From positions 113,683,163 through 113,747,162 of the forward strand of contig OW121856.1 of assembly GCA_933228895.1 (NCBI GenBank): a stretch of 64,000 nucleotides of DNA, written 5' to 3'. The translations under genes were made by a program, and so were the position numbers. Position 1 is the first letter of the stretch; the number at the start of each line of letters is the position of its first letter. Origin of the DNA: Platycnemis pennipes. Taxonomy: Eukaryota > Arthropoda > Insecta > Odonata > Platycnemididae. Positions 1 to 12,628 of this stretch are shown here, piece by piece. The notes beneath the pieces were generated by a model that saw nothing but the letters and a program-made list of their open reading frames with translations, was not told the origin of the DNA and made no database searches.

Positions 1-452
1 GCAAATCATTTTTGAGAATTGTGCACAGCACGGGCAAAATTTCGTACAAATATGGGCTTTGTACTAACTACAGTTTTTTTTATCATGAAACCTTAGCGTG
101 TCGCAATATAGATCAGTTACATTATAATAGAAATACGATGAATCGTTATTTATGGTTATATATACGTGAAATGTCACGAAAAAATATGGTTTTAATTCTT
201 AATATAACGAGGCTGAAGATGAATGTGACAACAGAACACCACACTTCTTTAGGCATTGTCCTAGTTTTCTTTGACAAAGAACTCACAGTGATATTAGCGC
301 AAGAGTTGGAAATGATTTCTTGCTGAAATAGCCAAAACTAAATTACGCTAACTGGCGACTAAATAATTAAACAATTCATTACTAACCGATGTTTTCACAT
401 GCAAGCAATGCATTCAGAAAAATTCTAGCATCGCTAGGCAGTAGCGACATCA
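1..452. other. AT-rich stretch, nothing recognised
   Basis: There are no coding motifs, repeats or RNA genes that I can recognise here. Short open frames exist but show no family resemblance. Confidence 0.5.
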
Positions 453-646
453 GGGGCGGAATTCTGTACACAATTAACGATACCTATCGGTATCGGTGGC
501 TACCGACGGTCGCGACATCAGGGGCGGAATTCTGTACACAACTAACGATACCTATCGGTATCGGTGGCTACCGACGGTCGTCGCTTGTACCGACGGTCGA
601 GCTATTCTGCACCCGCCAGCTACCGACAGTTGTCGGTGCAAGCGAC
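453..646 (+). repeat. Two overlapping copies of a Harbinger-like transposon end
   Basis: The end sequence GGGGCGGAATTCTGTACACA starts at 453 and again at 521, 68 bp apart. Each copy is followed by the CCTATCGGTATCGGTGG subterminal motif. The longer copy runs through the CCGACGGTCG and CCGACAGTTGTCGG motifs up to GCAAGCGACC. The same sequence forms the left end of the element at 7386-9267. This looks like an element end inserted into, or tandemly duplicated beside, another copy. The 4.2 kb transposon at 652 begins immediately afterwards and probably cut this copy short. Confidence 0.7.
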
Positions 647-759
647 CTATAGCACGGGGGGTCAACTGAGGGCGAGGGGGGGTGGACTAGAGGGGAGGTG
701 CGGGGCGTTAGTTTGGGCCGGCATTTCGTAGATGGCAGTGCAGTCGCTGTCGTCATGCG

Positions 760-786
760 TGACGTCATGGAATGAGAGCCAATCAG
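760..786 (+). promoter_or_regulatory. CRE-like + CCAAT module, left transposon end
   Basis: TGACGTCA (760-767) is followed by CCAATCAG (779-786), about 110 bp inside the left end of the 4.2 kb element. The same pair, in the same order relative to the end, occurs at 4777-4801 on the other strand. Both modules therefore face inward. Promoter function is inferred from the motifs only. Confidence 0.45.
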
Positions 787-1453
787 AAAACGAAAAGATT
801 TTCTTTTTTTACAGTAGCGCACGATTTTATTTGCTTTATTAAAATTACATTTTCCTTAATTAATTATCATTGAAATATTACCATTGGTGAATTACCTTGA
901 CCAGTAGATGCAACGAGGTCGATTCGGTGAACTGTAACGGTGAAAATTAATGACTGAGGGAAAAATAAATACAAGTAATAAGTTCACGAATTTTATTTAA
1001 ATCATTTACTCATAGCTTTACATTATATACATTTCAAATGATACGATACAAAACATGTTACTGATTGGTATTGAAAAATGTAGAAAAAACACTATGACTA
1101 AAAATTGAGTCTGCAAACATTTTCATGCCAGATTATTGCATATAACTTCATACCATGTCAAGGAAATGGTATGCGACCAATAGAAAAACACACCATAATT
1201 ATGTAATAAAGACAATGTGTTACAGTGCAAAACCAAAAATCACTGGTATCAGCCTAGGAAATGTAAACATTAAACGCCATATAATAAGAATATTCACCAA
1301 GTCTTTCAGTGCTGGATAGTTTACCAATGAAAAGAGTAGTTCACCAGGGAAAATCAAGGTGATTTTTTGATACTACTAATATGTTATAACCTGACAAGAA
1401 AATTAAGGTATTGGTATGCAGTACGTGAAAAGAAACTAGGAAAAAAAAATTAG

Positions 1454-1880
1454 GAGGTGGAAGAGTTCTGTTGCCTGGGTAGCCGAGTAACCAGCGATGG
1501 ATGCAGTAAAAGAAACATTATCAGTAGAATTGCCGAGGCAAAAAGGACATTTCACCAAAAGAAGATTCTGCTTGTGGCTGCAAATGCAAGCGTGGAAGTG
1601 AGGAAACATTTCATCAGAACATACATCTGGATCATTGTACTGAATGGCAGCGAAGCGTGGACGAATACAGCAGCAGAGGAGTCAAGGCTAAAAGCATTTG
1701 AAATGTGCAGCTACCGCAGAATGAAGATTAAATAGATTGACTGGGTAATTAATGAAGAAGTCCTAAGAAAAATGGGAGAAAAGAGAAGTTGCTGGGAAAC
1801 TCTAAAAAGATGGAACAACTTAATCGCGTGCTAGTCGAGTGGAGGTCTGTGAATAACCAAAGTTAAGATTGTTTTCTGAT
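1454..1880 (+). pseudogene. RTE-type LINE reverse transcriptase, C-terminal relic
   Basis: The translation starting EEFCCLGSRVTSDG and continuing through RKHFIRTYIW, NGSEAWT and LKAFEMCSYRRM matches the C-terminal region of RTE-like reverse transcriptases (the pattern YLGS.IT.DG, RK.FI.TYVWS, GSEAWT, LEAFEMW.YRRML). The frame is open for 92 residues, then a stop interrupts at about 1733. Readable similarity (NEEVLRKMGEKR) continues to about 1830. A TGATGATGATGAG tail at ~1876 resembles an RTE 3' simple-repeat tail. This is a 5'-truncated, dead copy sitting inside the 4.2 kb DNA transposon. Confidence 0.75.
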
Positions 1881-4560
1881 GATGATGAGTTTCTGAGCGA
1901 TATGAATTCAAAAATTTCTCGCAGATAATAGTGATGTCTTTCAAGGTGTATTGTATAGATGTCATTATAAATTACCTCATTGTTGTTAACTCATTTACTT
2001 TACTTAATGAAGAACTCATCTATCATAGAATTACTAGTTTATAATCTGCAGGAAACTGTAGAATCCGGAATGCTCAACAATTACCATGCTAAGAATGGAG
2101 AGTAATATCATTTTGTGATAAATTCATAGCATTTCAGCAACATGTAAATTCACATTCTAAAAAGCAAAGTTTTTAAAGTGACGTATCTACAAACACAGCA
2201 AGTGTCATTCACAATAGAAGTGAAAAGGAAATTCCCACACTACCACGAGCCTTAAACATGGCAGGGAAATATTCCATAGAACTAAGAATTCCATAATGAG
2301 CTCTTCTAGAAATACAAGTTAGCAAGCAAGCTACAATCAGCTAAAGTTTCAAATGAAAATCAAAAAATTATGATACAAAACCTGCTGTAAAATATCTCTA
2401 CTGTATACAGAAAATATTAGAATTAATAATGCTCAGGTACTATCGTACAAAAAAATGCAGGGTAATATTTTTAGTGATAAGCACAAAACCTTCCACCAAC
2501 ACCAAAATGCACTCTTTATAGATGAAATTTTGACAACAATCTTGCTGAATCAGAGACATGTGATAGCTAATCTAATTCACAAGAATAAGAAACAAAAATT
2601 TAAGTCCCATGTTAATACAAACACAAAAGTTGGCTGGAGACAAATTATTAAAAATGCACACATTTCCCTAAATTTGTAACATGATTATGCAAGAGCAGAA
2701 TGTTTGCAGTTCTCCTTCCTACTTCTCATGGTAATTCACTGAATGTCATAATCAACTACTATCTCTAATTTGCTCTCTGCTACCCAAGCAATTGGTAGAT
2801 GGAGCCAAAGGTAGAGAAGAGCAAATTTGATTTGATGATGATTAGTACAAAATTCTCATACTGACCTCAGTGGCAATTGGAATTTGAGTGCAGTTTAGAA
2901 TTTTCTATCAAAAATCTACTAAACTTAATTAAAAAGCCAAAATCATTTTTGTTAAATTATTACAAAGCTGTACTGACAATTCTCTCTAGGCTCAAGATTC
3001 ATTGGTCTCAGAAAAGTTAAAGGTTCACATGTATTGTGTCTCATTTGAAAATCACTCGAGAAAAATTCACAATTGGCTCTTACTTATCTTCATTACATCT
3101 ACCAATTCCATTTTTTTCCACACCATTCATCTAGGGACAGTTAGAAATATAATCAGCTTTAATCACAGTTTTTCGTTCCACCTCGGGTTGACAGAAGCAC
3201 TTGATATTTTAGTAATAGTAATTTCACTGCTACTCTACCTCTTGCTCAAACTAAGATCTTCCTGGTGCTGTTGTTTTCCAAGATTCTGTTGTTTCCAGTC
3301 CACTGATGATCACCTTCAAAAATAAAAGAGCTACTGTCAGCATAAAAAGGAGGAACTTTTATGCCATAATGCCATCGATAACAGTGAAATCAACACTATG
3401 CGTACCTTTTCTTCATACAGTGTGTCGTGGACACATTAATTAATTGACAATTCCACCAAATCTGGTGGAGGTATTATTTATCTTTTCACTGTTAACACTG
3501 AAATAAAGAAAAACAATTCTTAGAAATATGGAGGTCATGAAACACAAGGGCTCGAAATTTGATATTGTCACGTTCGATAGGTGTATTTCACAGAAAAGCA
3601 AGGAAATAATGAACAAAAACAATTAAGATGAGAAATGAGCCAAAATTACAAAGTAGCACTTCATATCCCACACTAATTAGGTTTCCATACACTTGTGACT
3701 GATACCACATATGTAAGGAACACATTGACAAAGTCTTTTCGACTGTGCAGATTTTAAGTTTAGATAAGCAGTTGTTACGATTTTAAAAACATGCAAAAAG
3801 AATGTCATGAGATCCATAGTACAAAACATTGCTGCATAAACTGTCTCCATTTCAAAGTATATAAATAAATTCTAATAAAAGGATTTTTATGAAGAACAAT
3901 CTGTCACTTGGGACAAATTCAAATTAAATATAGGAAAATCTAAAGCGGGCAAAGGCATTTTCTTTGACATAAAGCAACAACCAAATTTTACCGATATTCG
4001 AGATACATTTTGAGCTAGCAGCGTAGAAAATTGATAGAATAAATAACTTTGAATAGCTTACCTGATGTATTATTGACTTCCAGTTGACCCTCTAATCCGA
4101 ATATTCTCCTCATTATCACATAAGCTATATCTGCCACTTTCCAACCAGCTAAATTTACTACCACTTCATGAAAATAAGAACATAACAAGGCATATTAATG
4201 TTGGTACCATTCCTTTAATTAAAGTCCACACCTAACCACTTCATCGTAAAATTTGAACATCTAATGGCACAGTACATAAGCCATTAACAGCACAGAAATT
4301 AACGTGAAGAATAATACATTGGTGATAAATGAGACCGAGGTATCACAAATATCATTAATTCAATATATTAACCACGAAAGATAAATTCCATTATCAAATA
4401 GATAACTAAAACTGGCTTAAACAAACAAATTGTCTGGATACATTATGTCCGACATAGACTGGTTAAATAATACAATAATAATACGTTTACCAATTTATAC
4501 GAAACATGTCGTAACGGTTATTTCAAGTAGCAGTCGAAATAACACTCTTTTAATATATTG
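1881..4560. other. AT-rich interior of the 4.2 kb transposon, no gene seen
   Basis: There are only short open frames with no recognisable domain. The longest (3002-3325, + strand) is low-complexity and hydrophobic, and I do not support it as a gene. Confidence 0.5.
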
Positions 4561-4776
4561 AATACATATCGTCATCTCGTGAGAAAGAAATTATGATTAC
4601 TTACCGAAAGTTATTCCATCAGAATGAACAGAATTCCATCAAAAAGTCCAGGGACTGTTCTCTTCCGAGATACGTTGCACCAACCTTCCTCTCCTCAGCG
4701 GACATCTTGATCTTGAAATCTTCCTTTCTTCTACCGGCACTCGGCCGGCACCGGTCTGTTTATCTCATCCGCTGCC

Positions 4777-4801
4777 CTGATTGGCTGGATCCGTGACGTC
4801 A
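4777..4801 (-). promoter_or_regulatory. CRE-like + CCAAT module, right transposon end
   Basis: Read on the minus strand, TGACGTCA (4794-4801) precedes CCAATCAG (4777-4784). This mirrors the left-end module at 760-786, and it lies about 100 bp inside the right end. Confidence 0.45.
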
Positions 4802-4900
4802 CCGATGTTAGCGCCTCTAGCAACTGCCGGAACCAACTACTACCCCACCGCACCCCCCTGTCCAACCCCCCTCACCCTCAGTTGACCCCCCGTGCCTATA

Positions 4901-6480
4901 GTCTGTGCGGCCTTAGATGGCAGTGACGCCATCGAAATTGATGACGACACATCGATTTTCCCCCAATGACAGAAGCTAAAAATCACACACGTTGCCAAGT
5001 TTTTTGCCAACTTACGAGGTACAAAACAATTTACTGTCGCTACAGCGAATTACCCTGCGGGAACTTCAAGTCGTTTGAAATGGAATTATTTTCCATGGCA
5101 CTGTAATGCATTATAAATGGTTTACAGAACAAGATTTTAACGGCAACGGTAGACAATAATGTAATTGTCTCACGTCTTGAAGGGATTCTTACCAAATACT
5201 CAACTACGTACTCTTATTACAACAACCTCAACCCTCTCCCTGACTATTCCCTCTTGCTATATGAATAAAGCCACTGTCTCTCCTTACAAATGGTTATGCA
5301 GGTGCAGAAGCGACATCAAGCTTACTGAGGAAAGCAAGCAGATCAAAGCTATATCACACGAGACTGCCTATGACAAGTTTATTGGCATTGAAAAACTGGC
5401 TTCAGAAAGTTCACACTGATACTGGGTTCAAACTTTGATCCCTATGAATCTGATAACTTGCCCAAGACATTTAAATATGCTGAAATTAATGTGTTAAACC
5501 ATAACGATAAATCTTGCTGCACCTACATCCATCTCTTTAGTTTGCCTTAGTCTATGCATCTTGTAATGATTCCCTCACTCACCAAGCTGATTCTACATTT
5601 TAAATTAATTTGCTCAGAAATTCTACGCTGAACTAAAGTCAAGGCTTCTACTTTGTATTAACACAGTTATTGCTCAGAAAATCACGTTCACACTCAAGGC
5701 ATTCTATTCATCATGGGCATCAACCACATAGGAACTACTCATTTCTTACGATACGGCTTAAAAATTTACTTATGACACTGTTTATCACTTTATTTAGAAA
5801 AATAAATGCAATACCACTAAATCACCAAAACATTTACGTCATTACAACAATGAGAATTTGATTGTCACGGTTAATGTTTTTCCAACAGCACTTATCTCAC
5901 GGAAAACACCATGGTTTATGCTTTTTCACTTATAATGCAGTTCACGAAGACTTATCACACTATCTTCGTAACTTTGGCTGCATCAGTTGCTCATTAATAT
6001 CAGAGATATACCTGTCGTCACGCCAAGCACGAATTCGTACGACACCGAAACAAATTTTACAGTTATTCATGCCAAATCCCAAGAAATCCACTTCCTACAA
6101 TTTTTCCCACAGTAAATCAACATCACAAACCTTTATTACACATTATTTGTTATTTTCGAGGCTTTTGTCAGAGGAAAATAGAAAAATACGAGAGCACGTC
6201 ACGAGCTCATGCGTCTGCTTTACTCATCGACATAGAAAAATTCTAATTTTAACATCACCGACCACTCGAATTAAACAGCGGAGGTATTACATATGACTCT
6301 AGTACACAAATTATTGCTCATAACAGCTGCACTCCGCAGAAAACTTAGAGAAAAACAAAGTACACACCACACGAGAGCAGAGCTCACGCTTAGCAATTTT
6401 TGTACGAATTTCGCCATCAATGACACTGCTGAGGTTACTAAGTTCGGTAAATGTGAGCGAGAGGGTTACATCGTTCAAAA
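4901..6480. other. AT-rich stretch, nothing recognised
   Basis: Several frames of 60-144 codons are open, but none shows a domain, a signal peptide with a splice context, or a repeat signature. I see no RNA gene. It may be a decayed mobile element or intergenic DNA. Confidence 0.45.
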
Positions 6481-7385
6481 ATTTTTTTCACCCCCTTAAA
6501 ATCAACGTTTTTCGACAAAATTTTAACGGAACAACCTGCTGGCTTGACAGTACCTTTTCGCTAAACAATATTTAAAGAAAGTGATAAACTCACGTTTTTC
6601 CAGTGTTTCAAACCCTAGAGGTGACTCTTCGCCGAGCCGCCATATTGAAAAACAAACGTGTTTCCCGGCGAGGTCACCAGGTGGCGAGTCGGACGATGAG
6701 TTTCGTTTCTGCTGTAGAGACGTGTTCTCAGCAAACCCCCCTCCCCCGACCCGCGGCCGTTTGAATCTCGCTGAAACGATGACATCTCGCTGGGATGGTG
6801 ACACCGCGTAAAACCGCTAACGCATGAATCTTGCGGAAGCGATGTCTTCTCGCTGGGACGATGACACCACGTAAAGGGTTGATCACACGTCTCCACAACC
6901 AAGAAAAGGTTTTTAAAGAATCCGCCCCCTGCCACGCACTGCTCCCCTGACCCGCAACTCTGCCCCACTACGCCCCCGCCCACCTGCCCCGCTCTGCCCC
7001 CCTGCTCCCCCTGACCCGAAACTCTGCCCCACTACGACCCTGTCCCCTGACCCCCACCCTGCCCCGCTCTGCCCCCCTGACCGTACCCTGCCCCTGCCCC
7101 CATGACCCGCCCCTGACCCCCTGACCCGCTACTCTGCCCTACCCCACCCGCCCCCCTGCCCCGCACTGCCCCTCTGAATCGCCCCTGCCCCGCACTGCCC
7201 CTCTGACTCGCCCCTGCCCCGCTAAGCCCCCTGACCCACCCCAAAATCCACTTTTGGCTATGATCGGTTTTCTCAAAAACCAAGAAAGGGTTTCCAAACA
7301 ATCCGCCCCCCGCTGAGCCCGGCCACCCCGCCCGCGGCCCGCCGCCCCCCTCGCCCCGCCCCCCCACGCCCCGGGCGCGGCGCCC
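6481..7385. repeat. C-rich low-complexity block with short tandem repeats
   Basis: From about 6915 the plus strand is dominated by runs of C in degenerate CCCCTGACCCGC / CCCCGCTCTGCC units, with strong strand asymmetry. At 6760-6870 there are two copies of a ~70 bp unit containing TCTCGCTG..ACGATGACA. A near repeat of AACCAAGAAA.GGTTT..A lies at about 6898 and 7278. The long open frames here result from the base composition and are not genes. The minus strand is G-run-rich and could form G-quadruplexes. Confidence 0.7.
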
Positions 7386-7518
7386 GGGGCGGAATTCTGT
7401 ACACAACTAACGATACCTATCGGTATCGGTGGCTACCGACGGTCGTCGCTTGTACCGACGGTCGAGCTATTCTGCACCCGCCACCTACCGACAGTTGTCG
7501 GTGCAAGCGACCTAACTC

Positions 7519-7526
7519 TGACGTCA
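7519..7526. promoter_or_regulatory. CRE-like octamer TGACGTCA
   Basis: A palindromic TGACGTCA octamer lies 130 bp inside the left end of the element at 7386-9267. It is one of six I located in the window, all near transposon ends. Confidence 0.35.
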
Positions 7527-8049
7527 AGCATTTATCGGTAAGGAAGCAGCACCTGCGCGCGAGGCTATACGTTTTGACCAATGATATAGCTTGACACAAA
7601 CAGGAAAAAGTGCACCATCGATATGCGAAATATTTCATCGGAACTTAGCGTAGTAATGTTATTTGAAATCAACAGTGGACTGGACGTGGATCATTTGTGA
7701 TTCACATTCATTCAAGGATCATGCGTAAAGTCGAAGAGAAGTTAATACCAAAGGCAGGATGAAAGGTGGGATTAGTTGAAACTGAGGGGATTGCATGTAG
7801 GTAATTCGAATGAAATCTTTATTCATACTTTGTTATTGATTTCGTACTGCGAAATTGGGTACGATTTTACGATCGAGAAATAACACACGTCTATATGGTT
7901 CTGATGGACTGTATTAAAGTGCCATTAACTAAGCCAACAATTACATATTCAAGTTACTATACGTACACAAACAAGATTAAATTAAAAATTAAAACCTACG
8001 ATGGTCCAAACAATAGTCGAGAAGCTCAAGTCAGGTCAAGAGGGAATTG

Positions 8050-8499
8050 CTACATGGAGGAGGAATGTAATAATAATATATTTATTAGATTACTTGGTAG
8101 AATTGTGTACACATCTTCGTCGAAATTACAAATTATAGAGACATCACAGTAAGTAGTAGGCAGCATTCGGCTAACGTGTAAGTTTGTTTGTAAGTAACGT
8201 TTGTTTTTTTGGGAGGCAATCTTAAGAATTAGAACACTAATTGGTACGGAAGTAAAAGTGACCCTGACAAAGAAACAGTGAAGTGAATAATGACTTGCGT
8301 TCGTTTGAAAATGCATTGGAATGAACTGAACACACTGCTCACTCGCAATGGCGATCGACCGCTCCCGCTGCAATATCGGCCGAAGTGTTTCAATGAGAAC
8401 CAAATCAACATGTGGGTAGAGGCGAAATAAATTGATAAACTCCTCGTTGTCCAGCTCAAACGGGTCGTGGGCTTCCCTTTTACTCTCGTATCCCGGCAC
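8050..8499 (-). pseudogene. HARBI1-like transposase, N-terminal fragment (copy 1)
   Basis: The minus-strand reading frame begins MPGYESKREAHDPFELDNEE and continues EFINLFRLYPHVDLVLIETL with RPILQRERSIAIASEQ. This matches the N-terminal part of PIF/Harbinger DDE transposases (a helix with LFRL, then LI..LRP.L.R.RS.AI). The similarity fades after about residue 75, at HFQTNASHY, where HARBI1 proteins read FFATGSYQ. No DDE residues are present, so the catalytic part is missing. A nearly identical second copy lies at 10237-10686. Confidence 0.65.
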
Positions 8500-9267
8500 G
8501 ATCGTCGACGTTCGAGTCTACTTTCTACGTATTACATAAACATTTGATCTAAAGCAAGATATCCCTCTGCCATTCTTTGGGCTGATAATTAAAAAACACC
8601 TACCACTCTGATGTAAAATGCATTACTAGTCTAGCGATAAAGTTTCTACCGTCAAACATTTAAATACATCAAACTGCAATTGCATATAAATAGTATAGTA
8701 ATTGAAGTAAAAATATAGGTACTTAGTAAATAGAAAATTATAAATAAAACTGTATTTTTATTTAATTAAGTTTAGAAGAACTCAAATCACCTCTCACTCT
8801 CCGCACTTTGGACACTTTAAAGCAAACTTGTTTTGGATGCGCTAATTTTGCAAATTAAGGACGAATATAACTAGCGCGAATTAAGTTAAGATTTCAACTT
8901 AATAATAATATGGAAATGCAAATAAAGGACGATCTCAGTTCTCAGAAAACCTACCAATTTGCACAAGTCAATTCATCAAAACCAAGCTCGTAGATAATCA
9001 AAACATACGCCCGTCGCTATGCGTAGACCGATCTATCACTGTTTTTACCCAGCATGCAGTTGGCGAAGAGACGAAATACATGTCGGTAAGGCCTAGCGTG
9101 GGTTTGGAAATCGTCGGTAGGCTCAGTCGTCGTTACCGACAAGTATCGGTAAAATTAACGACAAGTGTCGGTAGAATGCGTCACCGGAATCGCTCTTACC
9201 GATATTTGTCGGTCGGGGGAGTTAGCGACACCGATAGGTGTCGGTAGGATGTACAGAATTCCGCCCC

Positions 9268-9700
9268 ACGTGGCGAAACACTGAAACCGTACACGAATGG
9301 TACGCTTTCGCTATAAGGCGATAGCATTAAGCTTCAGGGGGCTGGTCCCGACCAAAAGGGTATCTAAGTGTATGTAACAGTACGCGATATTACGAAATAA
9401 CGAAGTTTTAAAATTACGAACCTCGGATCTTGGTCCCGACGTGAAAAAGTTACTCGTTTATACGAATAATGATGGGTCACAGTAACGTTTTCCGGCGCTC
9501 CTTGTCTGAGTTAAACATCTAATTAATCATCGTCGCCGAATACATTATGCACTGAATGTATTACCTGAACGATATCTCATTTTTCAATGCTACAATAGTA
9601 AGGACGACTTTGAATCGTAGGCATCGTAGTTCATAAAATATGAAACCAATCTGACATAAAATGCGTTCAGCTTTGTAACCACGAGTCCACATAGTTGCCA
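9268..9700. other. Spacer between the two duplicated segments
   Basis: No gene or RNA is recognisable. The segment separates the 7.54-8.99 kb copy from the 9.71-11.17 kb copy. Confidence 0.5.
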
Positions 9701-9707
9701 ACGGGTG

Positions 9708-11167
9708 AGGAAGCAGCACCTGCGCGCGAGGCTATACGTTTTGACCAATGATATAGAATGACACAAACAGGAAAAAGTGCACCATCGATATGCGAAATAT
9801 TTCATCGGAACTTAGCGTAGTAATGTTATTTGAAAACAACAGTGGATTGGACGTGGATCATTTGTGATTCACATTCATTCAAGGATAATGCGTAAAGTCG
9901 AAGAGAAGTTATAACCAAAGGCAGGATGAAAGGTGGGATTAGTTGAACCTGAGGGGATTGCATGTAGGTAATTCGAATGAAATCTTTATTCATTATATAC
10001 TTTGTTATTGATTTCGTACTGCGAAATTGGGTACGATTTTAAGATCGAGAAATAACACACGTCTATATGGTTCTGATGGACTGTATTAAAGTGCCATTAA
10101 CTAAGCCAACAATTACATATTCAAGTTACTATACGTACACAAACAAGATTAAATTAAAAATTAAAACCTACGATGGTCCAAACAATTAATTAACTAAATT
10201 TAGTCGAGAAGCTCAAGTCAGGTCGAGAGGGAATTGCTACACGGAGGAGGAATGTATTAATAATATATTTATTAGATTACTTGGTAGAATTGTGTACACA
10301 TCTTCGTCGAAATTACAAATTATAGAGACATCACAGTAAGTAGTAGGCAGCATTCGGCTAACGTGTAAGTTTGTTTGTAAGTAACGTTTGTTTTTTTGGG
10401 AGGCAATCTTAAGAATTAGAACACTAATTGGTACGGAAGTAAAAGTGACCCTGACAAAGAAACAGTGAAGTGAATAATGACTTGCGTTCGTTTGAAAATG
10501 CATTGGAATGAACTGAACACACTGCTCACTCGCAATGGCGATCGACCGCTCCCGCTGCAATATCGGCCGAAGTGTTTCAATGAGAACCAAATCAACATGT
10601 GGGTAGAGGCGAAATAAATTGATAAACTCCTCGTTGTCCAGCTCAAACGGGTCGTGGGCTTCCCTTTTACTCTCGTATCCCGGCACGATCGTCGACGTTC
10701 GAGTCTACTTTCTACGTATTACATAAACATTTGATCTAAAGCAAGATATCCCTCTGCCATTCTTTGGGCTGATAATTAAAAAACACCTACCACTCTGATG
10801 TAAAATGCATTACTAGTCTAGCGATAAAGTTTCTACCGTCAAACATTTAAATACATCAAACTGCAATTGCATATAAATAGTATAGTAATTGAAGTAAAAA
10901 TATAGGTACTTAGTAAATAGAAAATTATAAATAAAACTATATTTATTTAATAAAGGTTAGAACTATATCACCTCTCACTCTCCGCACTTTGGACACTTTA
11001 AAGCAAACTTGTTTTGGATGCGCTAATTTTGCAAATTAAGGACGAATATAACTAGCGCGAATTATACCGTTAAGATTGTAACTTAATAATAATATGGAAA
11101 TGCAAATAAAGGACGATCTCAGTTCTCAGAAAACCTACCAATTTGCACAAGTCAATTCATCAAAACC
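9708..11167 (+). repeat. Second copy of the 7.54-8.99 kb segment (direct duplication)
   Basis: This segment is nearly identical to about 7539-8988, from GAAGCAGCACCTGCGCGCGA at the start to CAATTCATCAAAACCA at the end. Differences are a few substitutions, a ~16-bp AT-rich insertion near 10186-10201, and small changes around 10945 and 11065. The offset is about 2.17 kb. The second copy lacks the GGGGCGG inverted ends of the first. It is therefore a duplication of the element's interior, or an independently truncated insertion. Confidence 0.85.
10237..10686 (-). pseudogene. HARBI1-like transposase, N-terminal fragment (copy 2)
   Basis: This is the duplicate of the 8050-8499 fragment. The encoded residues are the same except at the extreme C-terminus, where LLLHSSSM becomes LLIHSSSV. 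It carries no catalytic domain. Confidence 0.65.
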
Positions 11168-12530
11168 AACCCTGCAGGCACGCTCATATTCGTTTATATA
11201 AACCTTGTATCAACAACAGGGAAAAGGTTGATGCGCTGGCGTTGATTATGAGTTGAGCTCAATGTTATGTATGCCGTTGAGTCTGGGTTGACTGTCATGA
11301 AAATCCTTTTCATATCGCCCTATTTGTGTGGTTTTGAGCACTCAGTCTTTTGCTAAAAGTTGGTGTTAAGTTATTCTCATAGTGAAGATGTAATAAATGT
11401 ATGTGTGTCAGCGTTATTACCAACAGTTTTTTCTGAAATTGATTAAATTTCTCAGAATTAATGGATACATCAAATTGAATGGCATATACCAATGCTTGCC
11501 TCTATAAAATATGAATATTCTCTACGCAATTTGTCATGTTGATAGCATGTTTCTTAAGTATGCGGAATTCAGGGCTAAAAGAACGATTAATTGCGTTCGG
11601 CCAATCATTCCCGAGGGATATTTATAATTCCGAGATTGGATCCAATTGGATACTCATATCGCGATATAGTATACGCGTATGCTATAGTAAATTCGTATAC
11701 GATAAATAGCAATGTGAATAATGAACGTATTTACTCATTAATTTACTAATTTATTTAAGCATCTCTTTGAGAAATTCGTATGCTTTTATAGTATTTATTA
11801 TCGAGGATACGGAGGACAGAAGTGAAACAAATTTTTATTAGATAGTCGATCGTCTGCATATTCATAAAACCGCGCATTACACGAGCTGAATGCGTGTTGG
11901 AATATTATAAAATGCAAACGTCAGCATAGGAAAATGAATCCTATAATATTATATACATTAATGCATTCGTTAAAGTGCGTTATTTATAAACTGCAATATA
12001 AATATTTACTTTTGGGTCCTTCGTTTCCATGGATGTCCAAGGTTTGCGGCAAGATTGTTGAGTCTATCAATAGGTCCATATTTTGGTCATTGATCTTTAT
12101 CTTAATTAAAAGATAACAACTAATAATTTTAAAATAGCTGAGAACATTAGTGGAAAAACGTGTGTCATTTGGAGTGGACATTGAAGACGCATTCATGAAG
12201 TACTTGGATATTGAAGACCATTTAAAGAGTCTTTAACCCTTTAAATTTATTGCTTTCTTGTTTCCGGCATTGACGGTAGAGAATTTGTGTATACCTCTTC
12301 ATGCCGAATTCAAATTTCTTCGGGAAGATTGAAGGTAAGTTCATGCATTTCCTCAGCTTCCCGATCTTTTTCTAGCAGAATAAGTAGCATGCATTGGAGA
12401 AACATTTGGCATATAATAGGAGTTGTAATAAAAACGACTAATGTACTAGTGCATGAGGGTTACGGGTGTTACTTAATTAGTTTCTTGGCATATATTACAG
12501 CTTCGTAAGAATCCCGAAAGGTAGTTATAA
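11168..12530. other. AT-rich flank of the transposon nest, no clear gene
   Basis: There is no recognised domain. A GT donor-like AAG|GTAAGT occurs at about 12332, but no coding context supports it. This is the left flanking DNA into which the nested elements at 12629-32142 inserted. Confidence 0.45.
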
Positions 12531-12628
12531 GCTGTGACAAGGACCCAACGGTGGAGGCTTCTACAAAGGGAGGCGCGGGAACATGTAATCGGCCGTAATA
12601 ACGTCGGAGAGGAGGATAGGAAGTATAA
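12531..12628 (+). CDS. Candidate exon, 5' part, interrupted by the transposon nest
   Basis: From about 12531 a frame reads TRTQRWRLLQREAREHVI and on to GEEDRKY. It is then broken by the outer Harbinger-type element. Joining 12628 (the end of TSD TAA) to 32146 keeps the frame open for 39 more codons, to a TGA at 32261-32263. This is suggestive but short, and the upstream edge has stops, so an acceptor would be needed. The product is unknown. It could be a host terminal exon or part of an older element. Confidence 0.25.

Larger units (their letters stand above)
652..4895. mobile_element. 4.2 kb DNA transposon with ~50 bp G-rich inverted ends
   Basis: The left end GCACGGGGGGTCAACTGAGG (652 on) is matched by its reverse complement at the right end (to 4895), with similarity continuing for about 50 bp. 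CTATA flanks both sides (647-651 and 4896-4900), consistent with a 5-bp target duplication. CTATAG is itself palindromic, so the exact boundary may shift by a base. I see no transposase, so this is probably non-autonomous, or its gene is too decayed to read. The superfamily is not assigned: a 5-bp duplication occurs in Transib, but other groups cannot be excluded. The interior holds an RTE relic near 1.45-1.88 kb. The remaining ~2.7 kb is AT-rich with no recognisable gene. Confidence 0.75.
7386..9267. mobile_element. Non-autonomous Harbinger-like element with CCGAYRG-rich ends
   Basis: The left end GGGGCGGAATTCTGTAC (7386) is matched by GTACAGAATTCCGCCCC at the right end (to 9267). Both ends carry subterminal TATCGGTATCGG / CACCGATAGGTGTCGG motifs. 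The interior holds a decayed HARBI1-like transposase N-terminal region on the minus strand. No clear 3-bp target duplication was found. Right-end subterminal repeats (CCGACAAGTATCGG, CCGATATTTGTCGG) run from about 9110. Confidence 0.7.

Noticed and set aside
5165..6499. Run of small plus-strand frames as a multi-exon host gene
   Set aside because: There is no domain similarity, no consistent splice phases and low-complexity translations.
6523..7406. Long minus- and plus-strand frames in the C-rich block
   Set aside because: Glycine/arginine-rich translations arise from G-run composition. There is no domain or splice context.
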